Shown: positions 5,174 through 8,462 of the stretch, piece after piece | Layout of the letters: every line of letters starts with the position of its first letter | Numbering within the stretch: the stretch's first letter is position 1 | Assembly (NCBI GenBank): GCA_019423835.1 | Contig: JAHZAR010000016.1 | Location: 10,359 to 18,820, forward strand | DNA: 8,462 nt | DNA from: Clostridiales bacterium | Lineage (GTDB): Bacteria > Bacillota > Clostridia > Lachnospirales > Lachnospiraceae | Direction of reading: 5' to 3' | Notes under the pieces: model-generated | Told to the model about the DNA's origin: nothing | Database searches by the model: none | The model's input: only the letters and a program-made list of their open reading frames with translations | Made by a program: the position numbers and the translations under genes

Positions 5174-5884
5174 TTACTTCAGACTAATCAGGCCGACGTT
5201 CATTTCCGCTTCCTCGGCAGGGCCTGACGGCTCGTCAAATGCGAGCTGTCCCTTCAAAAAAACTGTAATTTTAGAAGCCTTCTCAGTCTGCCCATCCTGG
5301 GACGGCTCTGACCAGACGAGGAAGTTCGTTCCTTCCGTGAGACTGCTTACATAGACCATATTCCTGGTCAGATACGGAACCATGATGCAGTCAGCAGGCA
5401 CCTGGTATGTGACGCCTGAAACCGTCTCTACCACTGCACTCCCATCCTCATTCATAGCCAGGTTCCTGACCTCCTCCAGGGACGGAACACGGCAGCCGGC
5501 CGGTATCTTTGTCAGAATCACATATGCGGACATCTGAGGCGGATAGCTCAGAGCCATGGCGGGGCTCACATACACGCAGGCCATCTCTCCGTCCTGAATA
5601 TCCGCAGCTGCCACAGGAAGACCATCCGCTGCATTCAGAATCAGAGTTTCATCAGAGAGATTGAGAATCATATCCTGCTTCTCTGCGGATCCTGCAGGCT
5701 GCCCGTTCAAAAGGAACTTTCCGCTTCCTGTTTCCCCTGTTTTCTGCAGTGTCCCATAGTACTGAATAGTCTTTGGCATCTGCTGTCTCTGCTCTGCCGA
5801 TGAACTCTCCGCCGCAAATGTGCTCACAGAACCGGCCGCTGCCAGTGCCGCCGCACAAAACAGTGCAAAAATTTTTTTCTTCAT
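5174..5884 (-). CDS. Secreted protein of unknown function
   Basis: The 236-aa product starts with a classical signal peptide: basic MKKK, a hydrophobic core FALFCAAALAAAG and a probable cleavage after STFA or STFAA (residues 24-25). The mature part is a mixed, beta-looking domain. MILNLSDETLILNA (72-85), DIQDGEMACVYVSPAMALSY (95-114) and PPQMSAYVIL recall an uncharacterised domain I associate with secreted Clostridia and Paenibacillus proteins, sometimes next to copper-amine-oxidase-like repeats. The second half (NEDGSAVVETVSGVTYQVPA, then TRNMVYVSSLTEGTNFLVW) looks like a related repeat. No catalytic motif, cell-wall anchor or lipobox is visible; two Cys remain in the mature part near residues 103 and 131, with another at about 156. 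The ATG at 5884 has AAGGAGAGG about 6 nt upstream. It is transcribed alone with its own terminator. The family resemblance is from memory and weak. Confidence 0.88.
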   Translation of the reverse strand: MKKKIFALFCAAALAAAGSVSTFAAESSSAEQRQQMPKTIQYYGTLQKTGETGSGKFLLNGQPAGSAEKQDMILNLSDETLILNAADGLPVAAADIQDGEMACVYVSPAMALSYPPQMSAYVILTKIPAGCRVPSLEEVRNLAMNEDGSAVVETVSGVTYQVPADCIMVPYLTRNMVYVSSLTEGTNFLVWSEPSQDGQTEKASKITVFLKGQLAFDEPSGPAEEAEMNVGLISLK

Positions 5885-6008
5885 AATATCCCTCTCCTTT
5901 TTCTGTTAATTACTGCCTCCAGCTCTCATTTTATCTTATCCGCTTTTCCCGGCTCTTTTTATGCTGCCTTTTCCGTTCAAACGCCGGGACTCCCATGCTC
6001 CTGTCTTT

Positions 6009-6140
6009 TGCGGTCATTATATCATATCCTCCGGATACGCTATCTCTCCGAGGAATGCACACTCGCCGCATTGGTATTTTGGCTCCCTCCGGGCGCCAGC
6101 GGCATGCGCAGGTATAATGTCCGCTCTGCGGTCATTATAC
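6009..6140. repeat. Three copies of a 13-bp motif in direct and inverted orientation
   Basis: TGCGGTCATTATA occurs at 6009-6021 and again at 6127-6139. An inverted near-copy, GTATAATGTCCGC, lies at 6112-6124. The inverted copy and the second direct copy form arms of 13 bp matching at 12 positions with a 3-bp spacer (6112-6140). The first copy and the inverted copy face each other as 12-bp ends (11 matching) of a segment of about 115 bp. The repeats are seen directly. They could be regulator sites, short inverted-repeat ends of a decayed miniature element, or duplicated promoter -10 regions. Confidence 0.6.
6016..6024 (-). promoter_or_regulatory. Candidate extended -10 promoter for the secreted-protein gene
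   Basis: Within the first repeat copy the minus strand reads TGATATAAT (6024-6016), an extended -10 (TG-N-TATAAT). No good -35 lies 16-18 bp upstream. The start would be near 6009, giving a leader of about 125 nt before the ATG at 5884. No better promoter is visible upstream of that gene. Confidence 0.35.
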
Positions 6141-6248
6141 TATACTTATTTTAAAGCCGCTTTTCTTTTTATTTACAAATTTCTAAAATTTGCTTCCCCT
6201 CTCCATTTACCTCTTCTGATGACCGGACAAGTTCTTTCCCACAAAGCC

Positions 6249-6282
6249 AAAAAAGCTGTGCGAAACTCTCATTCCGCACAGC
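6249..6282 (-). terminator. Intrinsic terminator after the S1-like gene
   Basis: On the minus strand GCTGTGCG (6282-6275) pairs with CGCACAGC (6262-6255) across a 12-nt loop, followed by TTTTTT (6254-6249). The hairpin starts 26 bp after the stop of the S1-like gene and should end the ispH-S1 transcript. Confidence 0.92.
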
Positions 6283-6308
6283 CCTCTCCTGCTTTATCTT
6301 ATATTTAA

Positions 6309-7436
6309 TTAGTTCTCCTCAGCTGCAACAGCCTCGATATCAACATCGGCAACATCCTCATTTGCCGGAGCTGCATTCTCAAGAGCCTTGATGCTTAAGC
6401 TGATCTTTCTGTCTGCCTCGTTAAAGTCAACAACCTTAGCGCGGATAACCTGACCTACGCTTAATACGTCGGATGGCTTCTCAACATGCTCTCTGGAGAT
6501 CTGGGATACATGAAGCAGAGCGTCTACTCCTGGCTCTAACTCAACAAATGCACCGAAATCTGTCATGCGGGCAACCTTTCCCTCTACCACACTGCCTACT
6601 GCATATTTCTCAGCAGCGTTAGCCCACGGATTGGTCTCCGGGAATTTGAGGCTCAGGGCAATCTTCTCACCGTTGATATCCTTAATCAGAGCCTTCACTG
6701 TCTCGCCTACCTTGAATACCTTCTTCGGGTTTTCAACACGTCCCCAGGACATCTCGGAAATGTGAAGGAGTCCGTCTGCGCCGCCCAGATCGATGAATGC
6801 ACCAAAGTCTGTCACATTCTTAACAACACCTTCTACTGTCTGGCCAACTTCGATTCTCTCGAAGAGTTCTTTCTGCATCGCAGCCTTCTTCTCCATGAGA
6901 AGCTGTCTGCGGTCACCGATAATTCTGCTTCTTCTGCCGCTTGGATTGAACTCTGTGATCACGAACTCAATCTCCTGTCCGGCATACTTGGATAAGTCTT
7001 TATCATATGTGTCGGAAACCATGCTCGCCGGAATGAACACTCTGGTTCCCTCAACCTCAACAACAAGTCCCTTGTCAACGACCTGTGTTACCTTCTCCTT
7101 TAATACTTCCTTGTTCTCAAATGCCTCCTTTAAGCGCTTAACGCCCTTGTCAGCGGCCAGCTTCTTGTAGGATAAGGCAGCCATTCCCTCGCCGTCATTT
7201 ACTTTGAGAACCTTCGCCTCCATCTCGTCGCCTACCTGAACCTTCTCTGTCAGTACAACGGATGGATCATTGGAGTACTCGTTTTTCGGGATAATGCCTT
7301 CAGACTTGCTTCCAGCGATGCTGAGAATGATCTCATCATCATTAACGCTGATAACCTGACCGGTAACTGTCTCTCCTGCACGTAATCGTTTAATTGATGA
7401 TTCTTCAAACATCTGTTCAAAACTTAATTCTGACAT
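6309..7436 (-). CDS. Ribosomal protein S1-like RNA-binding protein (four S1 domains)
   Basis: This 375-aa protein has four S1/OB-fold repeats at about residues 20-90, 108-178, 196-265 and 281-350. Repeats three and four carry the best signatures: GVVKNVTDFGAFIDLGGADG with LLHISEMS, and GKVARMTDFGAFVELEPGVD with LLHVSQIS. Each repeat ends in a KxISLS-like strand (KIALSLK, RKISLSIK). The C-terminus is an acidic Ala/Glu/Asp tail. Gram-positive S1 homologues are shorter than the six-repeat E. coli RpsA, and the role here is mRNA binding in translation or RNA turnover; true ribosome association is not provable from sequence. The ATG at 7436 has AGGAGG 9 nt upstream, inside ispH, and the genes overlap by 20 bp, suggesting coupled translation. 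In many Clostridia the homologue is fused to IspH; here the two are in different frames. Confidence 0.93.
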   Translation of the reverse strand: MSELSFEQMFEESSIKRLRAGETVTGQVISVNDDEIILSIAGSKSEGIIPKNEYSNDPSVVLTEKVQVGDEMEAKVLKVNDGEGMAALSYKKLAADKGVKRLKEAFENKEVLKEKVTQVVDKGLVVEVEGTRVFIPASMVSDTYDKDLSKYAGQEIEFVITEFNPSGRRSRIIGDRRQLLMEKKAAMQKELFERIEVGQTVEGVVKNVTDFGAFIDLGGADGLLHISEMSWGRVENPKKVFKVGETVKALIKDINGEKIALSLKFPETNPWANAAEKYAVGSVVEGKVARMTDFGAFVELEPGVDALLHVSQISREHVEKPSDVLSVGQVIRAKVVDFNEADRKISLSIKALENAAPANEDVADVDIEAVAAEEN

Positions 7437-8331
7437 TAGTATGAACCTCCTCGATAATATTATTTGGGGTTGAGGCCCCTGCTGTAATACCTACGCTGCG
7501 CACAGAACCTGCCTTTTCAGGTTTTAAATCACTCAGTGTCTGGATATAGTAAGTATTCTTACACTCCCGCCGGCAAATCTCAAACAGCTTCTGAGTGTTG
7601 GAACTGTTCTTTCCGCCAATGACGATCATGGCGTCAACCTCTGAAGCTATCTGTCTTGCTTCCACCTGTCTTTCCTGTGTTGCATTGCAAATCGTATTTA
7701 AAACAAGTATATCATAACGCGTTTTAGAAATTTTTTCAACTATATCTTTAAATTTATTGTAATTAAATGTCGTCTGAGCTACCACACACAGCCGTTCTCT
7801 GTCCCTGAGAGGGAGTTTCTCCAGCTCTTCGGCCGTCTTTATAACCAGAGTATCGTCATTTCCCCAGCCTTTTATTCCCTGAACCTCTGGATGAGACTCG
7901 TCGCCTACAATAATCACGCGCCGTCCGTCCTCTCCCTGTTCCTTCACGATCCTGTGGATCTTCTTCACAAAGGGGCAGGTAGCATCCACAACGGCAATCC
8001 CGTTCTGTTCAAGAATTTCGTAGATCTCCCTTCCGACACCGTGGGAGCGGATGATGACAACTCCCTCCCTGAGGGCGGAAAGCTCCTCCTTTGTGTCAAT
8101 CACGCGGACGCCCTTTTCCTCCAGATCCCTCACAACCTCCTCGTTGTGAATGATTGGACCATAGGTGTAAATCGGGCCGTTTCCCTTCCCGATCTGCTCA
8201 TAAACCTGTTCCACCGCCCGCTTCACGCCAAAACAAAAACCTGCCGTTTTGGCCACCCTCACCTCTATGGGGGCAGTCTGGCTTCCGGCGGCTGTCCCGC
8301 ACTCATTCAGGCTGTTTTTTATCTCTTCCAT
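7417..8331 (-). CDS. ispH: 4-hydroxy-3-methylbut-2-enyl diphosphate reductase IspH
   Basis: IspH is the final enzyme of the non-mevalonate isoprenoid pathway, reducing HMBPP to IPP and DMAPP with a [4Fe-4S] cluster in the cytoplasm. The 304-aa sequence carries the three cluster cysteines in GFCFGVKRAV (C33), VDATCPFV (C119) and LNTICNATQERQ (C215). It also has the substrate-site motifs IIHNEEVV (H62), RSHGVG (H97), DESHPEVQG (H147), TTFN, GGKNSSNTQKL and TAGASTPNNII. The first cysteine lies about 20 residues further in than in E. coli, because of a short polar N-terminal extension (MEEIKNSLNECGTAAGSQTA). The ATG at 8331 has GAGAGG 6 nt upstream. The gene runs 20 bp into the S1-like gene at its 3' end and follows the tail of another minus-strand gene by 47 bp, so it is probably mid-operon. 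Confidence 0.97.
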   Translation of the reverse strand: MEEIKNSLNECGTAAGSQTAPIEVRVAKTAGFCFGVKRAVEQVYEQIGKGNGPIYTYGPIIHNEEVVRDLEEKGVRVIDTKEELSALREGVVIIRSHGVGREIYEILEQNGIAVVDATCPFVKKIHRIVKEQGEDGRRVIIVGDESHPEVQGIKGWGNDDTLVIKTAEELEKLPLRDRERLCVVAQTTFNYNKFKDIVEKISKTRYDILVLNTICNATQERQVEARQIASEVDAMIVIGGKNSSNTQKLFEICRRECKNTYYIQTLSDLKPEKAGSVRSVGITAGASTPNNIIEEVHTNVRIKF

Positions 8332-8378
8332 CCGTTTCCTCTCTCTTCTCCCTTTTCCGGCTCTCCGGCAGTCCCTTA

Positions 8379-8462
8379 TCAGCAGCCGCAGCAGCCTTTG
8401 GCGCCTGCATCCTCCGCAAGACTCAGAAGCTCGTCCAGGACCTCTTTAAGGGTCATGTCTGA
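8379..8462 (-). CDS. 3' end of an unidentified gene with Cys-rich C-terminus
   Basis: The minus strand is open from the window edge to a TGA at 8381-8379. It reads SDMTLKEVLDELLSLAEDAG and ends AKGCCGC. The amphipathic helix followed by a CCGC terminus suggests a redox- or metal-related tail, but 27 residues are too few to name a family. An internal ATG at 8456 could in principle start a 25-residue peptide, but a longer upstream gene is more likely. The gap to ispH is 47 bp with no terminator, consistent with co-transcription. Confidence 0.6.
   Translation of the reverse strand, partial: SDMTLKEVLDELLSLAEDAGAKGCCGC

Larger units (their letters stand above)
5885..6248. other. Non-coding spacer between S1 terminator and secreted-protein gene
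   Basis: About 360 bp without a convincing gene on either strand. It contains the Shine-Dalgarno sequence of the downstream gene, the repeated 13-bp motif at 6009-6140, and a small inverted repeat, CAAATTT/AAATTTG with a 3-bp spacer (6176-6192). A plus-strand open frame through 5961-6308 has no start context and crosses the S1 terminator hairpin, so I do not regard it as a gene. Confidence 0.6.

Noticed and set aside
1..8462. CRISPR array, tRNA/rRNA gene, insertion sequence, phage or defence system
   Set aside because: No regularly spaced repeats, cloverleaf-like segments, transposase or integrase motifs, or defence-protein motifs were seen on either strand.

Overview
This window looks like the chromosome of a spore-forming, anaerobic Firmicute, most likely a Lachnospiraceae (Clostridium cluster XIVa) species. 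The reasons are an alpha/beta-type small acid-soluble spore protein, the anaerobic (cobalt-early) cobalamin genes cbiK, cbiD and cbiL, a PadR-HAAS(DUF1700)-PspC operon, and an ispH gene overlapping a four-domain S1 protein gene, an arrangement typical of Clostridia. Family names come from reading the translated proteins, not from a database search. Every gene I can support is on the minus strand, so transcription runs from high to low coordinates. The plus-strand open frames are shadows.

In transcription order: (1) 8462-6249 holds the tail of an unidentified Cys-ending gene, ispH (isoprenoid synthesis) and a ribosomal S1-like protein gene that overlaps ispH by 20 bp, closed by a clear intrinsic terminator. 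(2) 6248-5885 is a non-coding spacer of about 360 bp with a repeated 13-bp motif in direct and inverted orientation. (3) 5884-5067 is a monocistronic secreted protein of unknown function with its own terminator. (4) 4962-2944 is a tightly packed operon: padR, a HAAS-domain multi-TM protein gene, a short membrane-anchored acidic protein gene and a pspC-domain protein gene. It starts at a perfect-consensus sigma-A promoter embedded in AT-rich palindromes and ends at a strong terminator. (5) 2884-1 holds a spore-protein gene with a sigma-G-like promoter, followed without a visible terminator by the cobalamin genes cbiK, cbiD and cbiL (cut by the window edge). The cobalamin genes have their own sigma-A-type promoter, lying inside the 3' end of the spore-protein gene.

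The cobalamin genes act in one pathway. CbiK inserts cobalt into sirohydrochlorin, CbiL methylates C20 and CbiD methylates C1 during ring contraction. The PadR operon looks like an autoregulated envelope or membrane-stress module. Its third gene appears to have lost the usual C-terminal domain.

I found no mobile element, CRISPR array, tRNA or rRNA. Most of the window is ordinary core genome. The most notable signals are the PadR operator array, the truncated third gene of that operon, the repeated motif between 6009 and 6140, and the spore gene/cobalamin gene junction.
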